A stretch of DNA of 25,620 nucleotides from Strigomonas culicis (taxonomy: Eukaryota; Euglenozoa; Kinetoplastea; Trypanosomatida; Trypanosomatidae). Shown piece by piece: positions 9,293-17,960 of the stretch (position 1 is the stretch's first letter; the number at the start of each line of letters is the position of its first letter). The notes below the pieces were generated by a model. The model was not told the DNA's origin. It ran no database searches and worked only from the letters and a program-made list of their open reading frames with translations. The stretch covers positions 1 to 25,620 of the forward strand of contig AUXH01000252.1 in assembly GCA_000482145.1 (NCBI GenBank), in the 5' to 3' direction. A program made the translations under genes and the position numbers.

Positions 9293-10912
9293 TCACATGA
9301 TAAGCATTAGAGACAAAGCAACCGCGAAAATAACACCGATAAGCACATTGTTCGAGAGAGCAACAGCGGAGGATGCAACCACACATACAGAGTCAACCCT
9401 TTTGTACCCACTCGTGCAGCTCTCGCACGTGTCCTCCGTATCATGGGCGCACTGTGCACAATTCCCGACCTGGCACACCTTCGCTGTGCACGTCTTGCCG
9501 TCGCTGTCCAGTTTGTAGCCTGCACTGCACTTCTGGCACATACTGTCCTTCTCCGTCACGCATATGTCGCAGTGGGCCACGTTACACGTCATCGCCGTGC
9601 ACGATTTCTTGTCGCTGGCAAGCCTGTAGTTGCCCTCACACACGGCACACTCGTCTTCGGTGTTCGAGACACATGTTGTGCAATGGTCCACTTGGCAGGA
9701 GAGCGAGCACCCGGGCCCGTCAAGCACGTAGCCGGTGTCACATTTAATGCACAACGGAGACAGCATGTTTACGCAGGTTATACAGTTCGCCACGTCGCAT
9801 GTCGCGTCTTCATTCTTCGCGTTGTAGCTCACATAGTACGAGAGGGGGTCCGGGGTCGGCGTGCAGTACGGGCCATATGTGGCACTGTCACAGTAGCACT
9901 GGGCGCGTTTCCAGGTGTCGAACTCCTCCCAGAAAGAGTTGGAGAAACCAGGGCGTGCGCAGAACACAGAAGAGGGCGACCCCACCGGATCCATGAAGTC
10001 TTCGTCTCCCAACCTTTCTTCTACGGTGCTGTACGGGTCCAACAAGTACCTCGTAGTCATACTATTTGCCGTAAGGTCGGTGATGGAAGTCATGAGGGTG
10101 CGATTCAAGGTAATGTTGCCCATCCAGACGACATTAGCACTGAATGTCACGACTGGGAAAATAGTCGATGAAGTGCCGATATAGGCCACATTGATGTGCA
10201 TGAAAGACAGGTAGCCGCTACCTGACACTCTAGGCATCGCCGTGCAAAAGGGACCGTCCACCGTTATACCATAGAAAATAAGATTCCCCTGAACGGCAGC
10301 ATCAAACGAAATGGACCCTGCCGTTCTCATGAAGGGCTGGCCCCCCGTGGACGTGCAGTTGGAGAAGCGCACCACGCCATTGGCTGCAGCAACCAAAAAG
10401 GAAACATTGTGATCACTCCACAGAAACTCGCCGGTGCAATTCATACACGTCGCGACATCAATGGAGAGGAGCCCAAATAGAACACTGAAACACTCCGTGC
10501 CCCCGGAGCACAGCGGAGGAGCTTGATGCAAGATGTGCGCAGCATGCGTGGCGTACGTGCGTACCAGGTAGAGCCCACTGTATCTGTAGAACAACTGTCT
10601 CTTAGAGCCACCCATGAGGAGCACAGCACCACCAGTACCGTCGTTACTCCACGTGGCGGTTGTTTCGTATAGATACACAATCACACGGTCTTCGAGTACG
10701 AGACACTGAAAGTCATACAGTGGGGTGGTACCCTGCATCGTGGCCGTCGTGTACGCGATCATGAAGGTCGAATACGGCGGGAAGTACCCAGTGATGGAGA
10801 TGGAGGCGTTTGTGACGGTCGTCCGTGCCATCGTCAGATTGAACAAGGGAGTCGTACTTCCTAGCATTGACGTCGAGAAGCCACTGAAGCCGATGCCACC
10901 TTTTGTTAGACA
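8964..10912 (-). pseudogene. Surface-family gene, 5'-truncated, with premature stop in membrane segment and fossil tail
   Basis: The longest ATG-started frame is 10867-9293 (524 codons), but homology begins upstream at about 10912 (CLTKGG..GFSGF) and is cut off by a TGA at 10933-10931. The signal peptide and about 70 family residues are therefore missing. The frame carries the N-terminal domain (ETTATWSNDGTGG, ATCMNCTGEF, SNCTSTGGQPF, MGNITLNRTL), the hinge (WKRAQCYC, YGPYCTPTPDP) and four Cys repeats at residues 357-495. It ends in a hydrophobic stretch (VLIGVIFAVALSLMLIM) at a TGA, 9295-9293. Beyond the TGA the same frame continues ALLFFCCWRRKERG, as in the intact paralog, until a 1-nt deletion near 9250; the rest of the tail is preserved in another frame down to 8964. 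The stop leaves a hydrophobic end after SSAVALSN that could act as a GPI signal. Without a signal peptide I call it a pseudogene; expression of a truncated product cannot be excluded. Confidence 0.85.
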
Positions 10913-10943
10913 GGATGCATGGTACAGACATCACCACCAGCAT

Positions 10944-11096
10944 TCACCAAATGCCAAAGGCAAGATGGAAGATGAGCAGCATCACTCTAAATATGTATGG
11001 GAGATCACAAAGTGTGCATCGTTTGGAGAGAGCAGCACTGCCATCAAACTTCCCATCGGTATTGCACTCAGGAGGCACAACACATGTTACACTCTC
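10944..11096 (-). other. Short Cys-containing reading with hydrophobic end; possible foreign 3' relic
   Basis: Directly upstream of the 5' truncation of the 8964-10912 copy, a minus-strand frame of about 50 codons reads TCVVPPECNTDGKFDG, then SKRCTLCD and a hydrophobic terminus (FRVMLLIFHLAFGIW) before TGA at 10946-10944. Cysteines followed by a hydrophobic C-terminus would fit the last exonic part of another membrane-anchored protein fused here by the event that removed the 5' end of the next gene. There is no recognisable family and the frame is short. Confidence 0.2.
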
Positions 11097-12038
11097 TCAC
11101 ATCCTCTAGTATCGCCAGCAAATGGACAACGCTATGAACATTGCATGCGCGTGCGCTAACTCCGCATGCGGGCAGTGGGATAGAGAAGACAAGCAGTAGT
11201 CGGCTGAAAATCTTGTCGCTGCGGTGTATTTGAATAAGAGAAGGAAAGGCGTAAGAGACAAGGCAAGAATAGTTGCCCCACATGGTGGCACATGCGATTA
11301 TACACATTTATGCACGAGTATACGCTGGTATATTTCACGAATGACAGTGAAAACACCTCCCTGCAGAAACACTAAATGAGCCTTATAGGAATGAACAGAA
11401 GAATTCTTATAAATAACAATACTTCAGAGTCACTGGTTTGAGCTACGCTTTATGAATATACATGATCTGCCTCTTTCAACCGTTTGAATAAGTTACGTGA
11501 CAAGCAGTGGAAAAATGAAATAAAGAAAAACTAAGGTACAGAAGAACAAGTCGAAAAAAAAATGTTTTCACGCTTCACAATGTAATAATAATTAAAAAAA
11601 AAAAAAGAAGAGCACGTATAAACGATCATTGAATACACCTTTATTGTCATCAAATTACAACCCGGTCTAACTCTAAACAAAACTCTGTATATACACTTAT
11701 ATTTTGATACACTACATTTGTGAGACCGTGCATACACAAGAGAAGTAATTAAGTACAATTCCACTTAAGTAAGATTCACTGGATGAGAGCGAACACATGC
11801 AGAGGCTTCTTTGCACACGTACAAGGGGGGGGGGGGTATTATTGCTTTGTGTACGTAAGTGCATGTATGTAACAATGAAGCACGGTTGCATGTGTTTCCG
11901 TTAGCATACTGGTCTTATGTATGGGTAAATAGAGCAGAGGGTCACAAGTTCAATGAGAGTAAACTCCATTGCTTAACACTTACCACTGCATAGAAAACCA
12001 AAATCTCTCAAAAAGGATCAATTGTTCTGGCGTAACGG
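11097..12038. other. Intergenic, 3' flank of the LRR gene
   Basis: 11160-12038 is mostly AT-rich with no supported gene. It contains a run of twelve Gs at 11825-11836 and an A12 run near 11595. The 3' UTR of the LRR message presumably lies in its right-hand part. 11097-11160 is more GC-rich and adjoins the possible relic at 10944-11096. Confidence 0.55.
11825..11836. repeat. Poly-G run (12 G on plus strand)
   Basis: Twelve consecutive Gs on the plus strand (C12 on the transcribed minus strand) in the 3' flank of the LRR gene. It is a homopolymer prone to length variation and sequencing error. Confidence 0.9.
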
Positions 12039-13556
12039 TCACCAGTAGAATACAGTATTACTTCTGTGTGGTGGAATTGGACCTACATCTACCTGCCCTC
12101 GCATGCTTTCAGACATGTAAATGTACCGAAGCGCTTCTAAGTCTTCTAATCCTTTTAACGATTGTAATTCCGCACAACGTAGCAACCGAACGTATCCTAG
12201 GTTTTTGAAGTTATTCAGAATACTCAAGTTACTTACCTTTGTTTCGGAAAGATGAAGCTCCGTGATTGAAGTCATGTTCTGCATGCCTTCTAACGATTGC
12301 AACTGTGGGCACTCTTCCAGTAACAGTTTTTCCATCTGGGTGCACTGCTTCAGGAAGGCGATATCCCTCACGCATGTGCAGGAAAGATCCAGCTCCGTGA
12401 GAGCGGTCATATTCTTCAGTGTATCCAAGGACTGCAGCTCGCTGCAATTAGACAGCTTTACCTTACGGAGCTCTCCGTGATGCCTCAAGAAGCTCAGGTC
12501 TCTCACATTCGTATAGGAAGCATTGAGTTCCGTAAGTCCGCGCATTTCCTGCACGCCGTCTAAAGATTGCAGTCTGGTGCACTCTTGTAAGATGAGCCTC
12601 TTCATTCGCTTACAATGCCTCAGCAAGCTGATGTCGCTCACATCCGTTTGCGAAAGAATAAGCTCCGTCAGTGCAGTCAATCCTTTCAGTCCATCGAGTG
12701 ACCGCAAGCACCTGCACGCACACAGATTTAACTTTTGGAGGTGTTGGCATCTACCCAGAGAGCTCAAGTCAACTATACGTGAACCGAGGATGCACAACTC
12801 ACGCAACGCGGTTAATCCTTCCAGCCCTTCTAATGAGCGCACATTTTCACACCACCCAGCAACAAGTTTCTCCAGGCATACACAGTAGCGCAATGGCGTG
12901 AGAGTGTCCGAGGTTGTACCTTTGATACAGACTTCCCTGAGGTTAATGAGCGTCTGGAACCCATCCAAAGAATTTAATGCATACCAATCCAGGTTCAGTT
13001 TCTGTAAGAATTGACACGCCTGGATAGAGTTTAAGTGTCCAATATATCCAGAAGTATATCCACGCACCTCAATTATTAGCTCCTCCAGAACCGAGGGGAG
13101 ATCCCTCACTACAGATGTTAGTAGTGGTATTGTCAGCAACTGGGTAAGCACGTGCTGCAATCCAGTGGGGCTCAGCTTATCTGCATTCTCCAGCTTCAGC
13201 GAGCGCACGCCAACCACCTGAAGCCACCATATCACCGTCTCAACAGCTCGCACATCACCTGCATCCACTATGCACAAAGCGTGGTCTTTGCGATCGTCAT
13301 CATATTCAAACTGTACCACATGTACACGCACGTCCATCCTGACGGCGGGGTCTTTACTATTGCAAAGGCCCTTTTCGTTGCGCACCGCCACTGTGTGTCT
13401 CTGCACGGGGCCGTGCAGTTCTGCGAGAGCGCGCATGTTCCGATCGGATGCGCAAATCGCACACGAGACACGCGGTAGACACGCCGCCACCAGTTCCATC
13501 GATTTGCAATCCACATAGATCCACACATTGCACGACGCTTTGCCAGCGGCGGACAT
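12039..13556 (-). CDS. Leucine-rich repeat protein, trypanosomatid LRRP type
   Basis: A complete 505-residue frame from ATG 13556 to TGA 12039. Residues 1-155 are a non-repetitive N-terminal part without an obvious signal peptide, so the product is probably intracellular. From about residue 157 to 488 it is leucine-rich repeats. The best ones form tandem units of almost exactly 45 residues, each made of two LRRs, starting near residues 270, 315, 360, 405 and 450, with a core such as LQSLDG, TALTEL, LSQTDV and DIS.L. The class resembles the large family of LRR proteins of trypanosomatids (ESAG8/LRRP-like), which probably mediate protein-protein contacts; no specific partner can be named. The protein is Cys-rich for an LRR protein (C in many LxLxxC positions). 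It lies inside the surface-gene array but shares no sequence with it. A T/C tract at 13657-13642 on the minus strand may serve its splice acceptor, about 90 bp upstream. Confidence 0.87.
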   Translation of the reverse strand: MSAAGKASCNVWIYVDCKSMELVAACLPRVSCAICASDRNMRALAELHGPVQRHTVAVRNEKGLCNSKDPAVRMDVRVHVVQFEYDDDRKDHALCIVDAGDVRAVETVIWWLQVVGVRSLKLENADKLSPTGLQHVLTQLLTIPLLTSVVRDLPSVLEELIIEVRGYTSGYIGHLNSIQACQFLQKLNLDWYALNSLDGFQTLINLREVCIKGTTSDTLTPLRYCVCLEKLVAGWCENVRSLEGLEGLTALRELCILGSRIVDLSSLGRCQHLQKLNLCACRCLRSLDGLKGLTALTELILSQTDVSDISLLRHCKRMKRLILQECTRLQSLDGVQEMRGLTELNASYTNVRDLSFLRHHGELRKVKLSNCSELQSLDTLKNMTALTELDLSCTCVRDIAFLKQCTQMEKLLLEECPQLQSLEGMQNMTSITELHLSETKVSNLSILNNFKNLGYVRLLRCAELQSLKGLEDLEALRYIYMSESMRGQVDVGPIPPHRSNTVFYW

Positions 13557-13999
13557 GTGCTATATTTCAGTGTATGCAAGAGAAGTGTATAATTGTCTCT
13601 GGCGCACTCAACCCATTCACAATTAACGAAAAACGCAATACAAGAAAAAAAAAAGAAATAAGGCAACTACAAATGAGTCGTATATGGCTTACAAGTGTCT
13701 CCAACAATAAGACAGCTACTATAATTTAAAGAAAAAGGTATGACAATGGAAAAAGAGAACAAAAAGAAAAATCAAAACTAGACATTCAGAGGAAGTATGA
13801 GAAGAGAACAAGTGGAGAGATACGTACTTCGACAAGCAGATAGAAGAAGCTGAAGAAAACAAAATCATTTGACCTTGCCGAACGTAGAAGCGAGATTGTA
13901 ATCTACATTATACAGAACACGGATGTAGATTCGCTGTAATACTGTATACGAAAAAAAGTGGCGAGGCTACCAACACGTAGCTGGCTACGACAAGCACAC
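13557..13999. other. Intergenic, 5' flank of the LRR gene
   Basis: AT-rich, no gene supported. On the minus strand a polypyrimidine tract at 13657-13642 is followed by AGs near 13600 and 13585 that could be the spliced-leader acceptor of the LRR gene. The rest is low-complexity A-rich sequence on the plus strand. Confidence 0.55.
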
Positions 14000-14172
14000 C
14001 ACTACTCGAGTCGCTACAGAATCTTCCCGTGTGATTGCTTCGCGAAAATGGGCCTGTACAGCTGACGCATGTGGCGCCATCCGCTATTTTGATTCCATTA
14101 TGCACATTGAAGTAGCCCATTATTCTTTTTGCGGGGACATGGAGCTCCGCCAAAACGCCCACACGCCACATG
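14000..14172 (-). pseudogene. Relic of surface-family gene (ATC.NC region)
   Basis: A minus-strand frame contains NGIKIADGATCVSCTGPFSR followed by SSSGVLVV. It aligns with GLIAIDNATCVNCKGPFLQ and SKGGVVRI of the left-edge gene (residues about 220-255). The right part (from 14063 rightwards) lies within duplicated block A, and the same relic start (NGIKIADGATCV) is present at 7725-7770, where homology stops at the block edge. Only about 40 residues of family homology survive, so this is a decayed fragment and not a gene. Confidence 0.65.
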
Positions 14173-14439
14173 AGGTGACACCGCCATCAGCTGTAGTGCA
14201 TCGCACTTGCGACGCCCTTAGCGCTGCCACTCACTCGCATGGTCGGTGATGTCCACGATTCACATGCAAGAAGTGCAGCGAAGCGCACAGCTGTCTTTAA
14301 CGAGCAATGAATAAAATAAAGAAAAAAAAAGGTATAGATGGTGGGGAAAAAGAGAGAACGGATACAAGGATAGAAGAAATAGAGGCACTCGCCTGCTGCA
14401 CTACATACACTGAACAGCTTTTCGTACACAGATGTAGAC
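14063..14439. repeat. Duplicated block A, copy 2 (partner 7725-8101)
   Basis: 377 bp with one mismatch to 7725-8101, constant offset 6338. Flanking sequence diverges abruptly on both sides (left edge at tgacgcatg, right edge at gatgtagac). The block carries a polypyrimidine/AG element and the 5' fragment of a decayed surface-family gene. Confidence 0.92.
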
Positions 14440-15219
14440 AATAGAAAGTCTTAAATCTTGACTCACAACATGCAGTCGGCAAACATACCAGAAAGAAAAA
14501 CAACAAAAGAAATGAACTTTTACCTGCACGCTTATTCAGAGCGCATTCTCATTTTGAGAGCAAGATGCAATAATAAAAACGTTGAGATGCAACACGAAAA
14601 AAAAAGTATATTCGCACGTCAACAGTGTATACTCACAGTATTAGAAGGGGAAAAAAAAAGACCAACAGAAAAAAGGAAAACTCATCGAAAACAGTGTGCT
14701 CCCTATGTACATACACCTAGCCCATCGTTTCGATCTGGAAAACAGAATAAAGAAGGTTTATAAAAAAAAAAAAAAATAAACGGAATGCTAAACAGTCAGT
14801 GTGTATTGAAGACACTTTATTATAATTATTACTACTATTATTATATTCCATTCATTATGATTGTAGTTCTTCTAGAAAGAGAACGGGAGAAATCAAAAAG
14901 AAATGATCATCGCCTCTACCGATTGAATTCAAATTGACTCTCTTCTTTCTTTTTTTTATTCCCTTTTCACTTCAAATGCAAAAAAAAAAAAACGTAACTA
15001 TATATGTATAAATCATCTGTACTTATTCGTGTTGAAACAGACCCAACAGTAAAGAAAGCGTAAGAGCATACCTTCATTCGCAAGTAAAAAAGATCAAGTG
15101 GATAAAATCAGTTCATAAAAGAGCACACTAAAAGAGGGGGAATCAACCTCCTTATTTAGTTTGTTACTTTTCATATACGTGGACAAAAGAAAAAAAAAAG
15201 CATTTTAGGTAGCCTATTT
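14440..15219. other. Diverged spacer between blocks A and B (copy 2), 3' flank of the 797-aa surface gene
   Basis: AT-rich with no supported gene. It corresponds to 8102-8762 but with many substitutions and indels. It contains a TTA/CTA-rich stretch at 14818-14845 and a plus-strand pyrimidine-rich stretch at 14938-14971 (the cttact-rich stretch of copy 1 lies in the equivalent place). The 3' UTR of the 15420-17813 gene probably extends into it. Confidence 0.6.
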
Positions 15220-15755
15220 ACGTGGACGTGTGCAGGAAACATGGCCTCCTCTGAGCCTTTACTGACGCACCTCATGATCGACATGGAACACTACTTTGCG
15301 ATGCACGTGGAAGCAAAGGAGTTCATCCTTATCACGCTCCCATCACGTGGCGTAGGGTCCGCATCAGGCCAGACACCTCTCGCTGCTTCTTGCCGATCCG
15401 TCTCGGTAGCGACACCACTTTAATCTCCCAAGACGCGTATTGGCCCTTCCTCATGAAGCACTGGAGCCTCGCTGGTGTTGCAATCGATATGTCGCCTTAC
15501 ATGGAGCACATTGCTTACACTTTCCGTGGCTGTGATTTCACCGTTCTTCCCTGTTGGAGGGAGTAAAAGCGGGTTGTAATACATCATTTCGCCAGCGTTA
15601 GACTCCAGTTCAGTAGAGCTGCACCATTCGTGCCCCTCATTACTCTGCATGTCAGCTTTATGAGCAATGCCCTGTAGCTCCGCTCGCCCACTCTCAGTCG
15701 AGTGCAAACCTCTCTCTTTCCTCCGCCAGCAGCAAAAGAAGAATAGAAGAGCTAA
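15220..15755. repeat. Duplicated block B, copy 2 (partner 8763-9292)
   Basis: Covers the 3' flank and cytoplasmic-tail coding part of the intact surface gene and matches 8763-9292 almost perfectly, including 287 identical bases at 15420-15706. Offset is 6457 at the outer end and 6456 across the tail, so it differs from the block A offset (6338) because of indels in the spacer. Confidence 0.9.
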
Positions 15756-17813
15756 AGCAACGATCACTGCAGAAATACTGACTCCGACAGCGATTCCCAT
15801 AAGTGTACCGTTGGAGAGACCATTTGAGGATGATGCAGCAACGCATTCGGAATCAGTTGCTGTGTACCCACTCGTGCAGCTCTCGCACGTGTCCTCCGTA
15901 TCATGGGCGCACTGTGCACAATTCCCGACCTGGCACACCTTCGCTGTGCACGTGCCATTGCTCTCGAGCCTGTAGCCTGCACTGCACTTCTGGCACACAC
16001 TGTCCTTCTCCGTCACGCACGTGTCGCAGTTAGCGGCCTTGCAGGGCATGGCCTCGCAAGACACGTTATCCTCGCCGCGCTTGTAGTTGCCGTCACACAC
16101 CTCGCACTTGTCCTCCGTATCATGGACACACTTGGAACAGTTACCGACTTGGCAAACTTTTGTGCACGTGCCATTGCTCTCGAGCCTGTAGCCTGCACTG
16201 CACTTCTGGCACATACTGTCCTTCTCCGTCACGCATATGTCGCAGTGGGCCACGTTACACGTCATCGCCGTGCACGATTTCTTGTCGCTGGCAAGCCTGT
16301 AGTTGCCCTCACACACTGCACACTCATCTTTGGTGTTCGAGACACATGTTGTGCAGTGGTCCACTTTGCAGGAGAGCGAGCACCCGGGGCCGTCAAGCAC
16401 GTAGCCGGTGTCACATTTCGCGCACACGTCGCCGGAGGGCCACTGGCACGTGTGGCAGTGGGCCACGTTGCACGCAGACGCATCGTACATGTAGCCGGCG
16501 TAGTACTGTATGGGGTCATACAAGGGGGAGCAGTAAGGTTTAAAGTACTGGGTCCAACAGTCGCACTGGGCGCGCTTCCACTGGGCATTGGGGGGACCCA
16601 GAGTCTCCGTAGAAGTAGAGCGATAGCAGTTCCAATGACAGTACGCAGGAGTCGGAGCACCAATTGGGTACGTGTGCATTCCGGAACCAGAATTGGTTGT
16701 TGCAAAGCTAAAGTCATCAATGAGAACGGTGGGGTTCAGCTTGTACGATCTATACGTCGAAATCTTGGCAGGCAGCTTGACACCACCGATGGTAATATTT
16801 CCCATGAAAATGTCGCAATAAGGAATGGAACCAGTGTGGTGGGGAAATAACCTGTCTGAACTTAGTAAGCCAACGGACATGGCATTGATGTGCACCATTG
16901 TCATGGCGGAATACTTGTGAAGAGTACCGTAAACACCGGAGCGGAAAAGTGGGCCATCTGTGGTAATGCCAGACAGGACGATAGTTGCCCAGTAGCTGTG
17001 TGTTAACAATTGGATATAAGACCATCTCCAGAACACCGCGCGTCCTGTCATTGTCGCGTTAGATACGCGAAACGAGCTATCCATAGGCCCTGCAACGCTC
17101 GTGACTCCATTCTCAGAATCTATGAATGCCTTTTTACAGTTGGTGCACACCGTAAAATCGATGGCCATGATACCCGCACCACTAATAGAACCCTCTCTGC
17201 TGGAAGCACTCACTACCGCGTAAAAAATACTTGCGGCATTGGTCGCTTCGGTCCAAGTCATGTGAAAAGAACTGGTCTCTCTCAATGGCAATAGCCTCCA
17301 ATCTACTTTTGCAAATACAGATCCGCCCGCACCATCAGCATCCCACGTGACAGTTGTATGCTGAATATGGATGACGCAGTTGTAAGCATGTATAAAATTG
17401 TTCGCCACAAACAGGTTCGTCGAGCCTTGCATGGTCGCTGTGGTGCCCGAGATAAGAAGATTTAAATTCGTATAATCGCCTTCGAATGTTACTGGTGCAT
17501 TGGTCACAGTTGTTCCCAGCAGTGTCAAGTTGAGTACCGCCACTGTAGTGTCCGTGTAACTTCCTTTCCGTGTGAAGAAAAGACCGTCTCCGCTCACAGA
17601 AGAGTCGGTCAGCTTCACCGCAACAAGCTTTGAGGGCTCGAACGGGAGGCTGTCAAAGTTGAATGTGTAATCATCGAACGCATATGCACTATAGCTCAGG
17701 CTTTTATCACTCACATAAGTGATAGTTGAGGCGCCTCCGATTTGGGGAACGGTGGTGAACAGGGCACACACCAAGATCCACGTCAATATATACGTTAACA
17801 ACAACGATCGCAT
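15420..17813 (-). CDS. Cys-rich type I surface membrane protein with cytoplasmic tail (intact family member)
   Basis: 797 residues, ATG 17813 to TAA 15422-15420. Residues 1-28 form a signal peptide (TYILTWILVCALFTTV). Residues about 30-430 are the family N-terminal domain, rich in Ser/Thr, aromatic residues and N-glycosylation sequons, with ATMQGSTNLF, TTVTWDADGAGG, TVCTNCKKAF, GITTDGPLFRSG and MGNITIGGVKL. The hinge WKRAQCDC..PYCSPLYDP (about 412-435) leads into six Cys repeats (448-657) of the form C-x5-C-x2-C-x7-C-x2-C..Y..C. A transmembrane segment (about 670-694) is followed by a basic stop (CCWRRKERG) and a tail of about 100 residues that contains YNPL (746-749), a candidate YxxPhi endocytic sorting signal. 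The short alternating strands of the N-terminal domain might form a beta-helix like that suggested for T. cruzi DGF-1, but this is conjecture. Surface receptor or adhesin roles are inferred from topology only. Confidence 0.9.
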   Translation of the reverse strand: MRSLLLTYILTWILVCALFTTVPQIGGASTITYVSDKSLSYSAYAFDDYTFNFDSLPFEPSKLVAVKLTDSSVSGDGLFFTRKGSYTDTTVAVLNLTLLGTTVTNAPVTFEGDYTNLNLLISGTTATMQGSTNLFVANNFIHAYNCVIHIQHTTVTWDADGAGGSVFAKVDWRLLPLRETSSFHMTWTEATNAASIFYAVVSASSREGSISGAGIMAIDFTVCTNCKKAFIDSENGVTSVAGPMDSSFRVSNATMTGRAVFWRWSYIQLLTHSYWATIVLSGITTDGPLFRSGVYGTLHKYSAMTMVHINAMSVGLLSSDRLFPHHTGSIPYCDIFMGNITIGGVKLPAKISTYRSYKLNPTVLIDDFSFATTNSGSGMHTYPIGAPTPAYCHWNCYRSTSTETLGPPNAQWKRAQCDCWTQYFKPYCSPLYDPIQYYAGYMYDASACNVAHCHTCQWPSGDVCAKCDTGYVLDGPGCSLSCKVDHCTTCVSNTKDECAVCEGNYRLASDKKSCTAMTCNVAHCDICVTEKDSMCQKCSAGYRLESNGTCTKVCQVGNCSKCVHDTEDKCEVCDGNYKRGEDNVSCEAMPCKAANCDTCVTEKDSVCQKCSAGYRLESNGTCTAKVCQVGNCAQCAHDTEDTCESCTSGYTATDSECVAASSSNGLSNGTLMGIAVGVSISAVIVALALLFFFCCWRRKERGLHSTESGRAELQGIAHKADMQSNEGHEWCSSTELESNAGEMMYYNPLLLPPTGKNGEITATESVSNVLHVRRHIDCNTSEAPVLHEEGPIRVLGD
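15843..16472 (-). repeat. Six tandem Cys-rich repeat units inside the 797-aa surface gene
   Basis: Six units of 34-36 residues (residues 448-657). Units 3-4 and 5-6 are a duplicated pair: the stretch at 16162-16232 recurs 216 bp away at 15946-16016 with about one mismatch over 70 bp. The paralog at 8964-10912 has only four units (9383-9799). The Cys pattern resembles furin-like or variant-surface-protein CxxC repeats of other protists. Confidence 0.85.
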
Positions 17814-17960
17814 TGCCTCTTAAATGAGAACCAGAAAAAACAAAAAGAGGAGAAAACGACAAAATAAACACAAAAAGGAAGGAAGAAAGAAGAAATGAAG
17901 AAGAAAAGATGAAAAAGGTCGAATAAAAGGAGAGACAAAAAAACTAGTATTGAAGAAAGC
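17814..17960 (-). promoter_or_regulatory. Putative trans-splicing acceptor of the 797-aa surface gene
   Basis: The minus strand is almost pure pyrimidine from about 17960 to 17828, followed by AG at 17820-17819, five bases before the ATG at 17813. This is the best polypyrimidine/AG arrangement in the window and fixes the start codon. Confidence 0.6.

Noticed and set aside
5008..10912. Reassigned stop codons (as in some kinetoplastids such as Blastocrithidia) to explain the in-frame TGA and TAA
   Set aside because: SPT16, the isomerase-like, MIF-like, LRR and 797-aa genes are open without internal stops and end in normal stops. The broken copies also have frameshifts, which code changes would not explain.
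15903..16850. Plus-strand open frame of 315 codons, and similar ones at 9443-10171 (242) and 5171-5926 (251)
   Set aside because: They lie exactly opposite the Cys-rich coding repeats. The Cys-heavy, GC-rich sequence leaves few stops on the other strand, and the three frames are shadows of homologous genes. The composition (His/Ala/Val/Arg-rich) has no domain.
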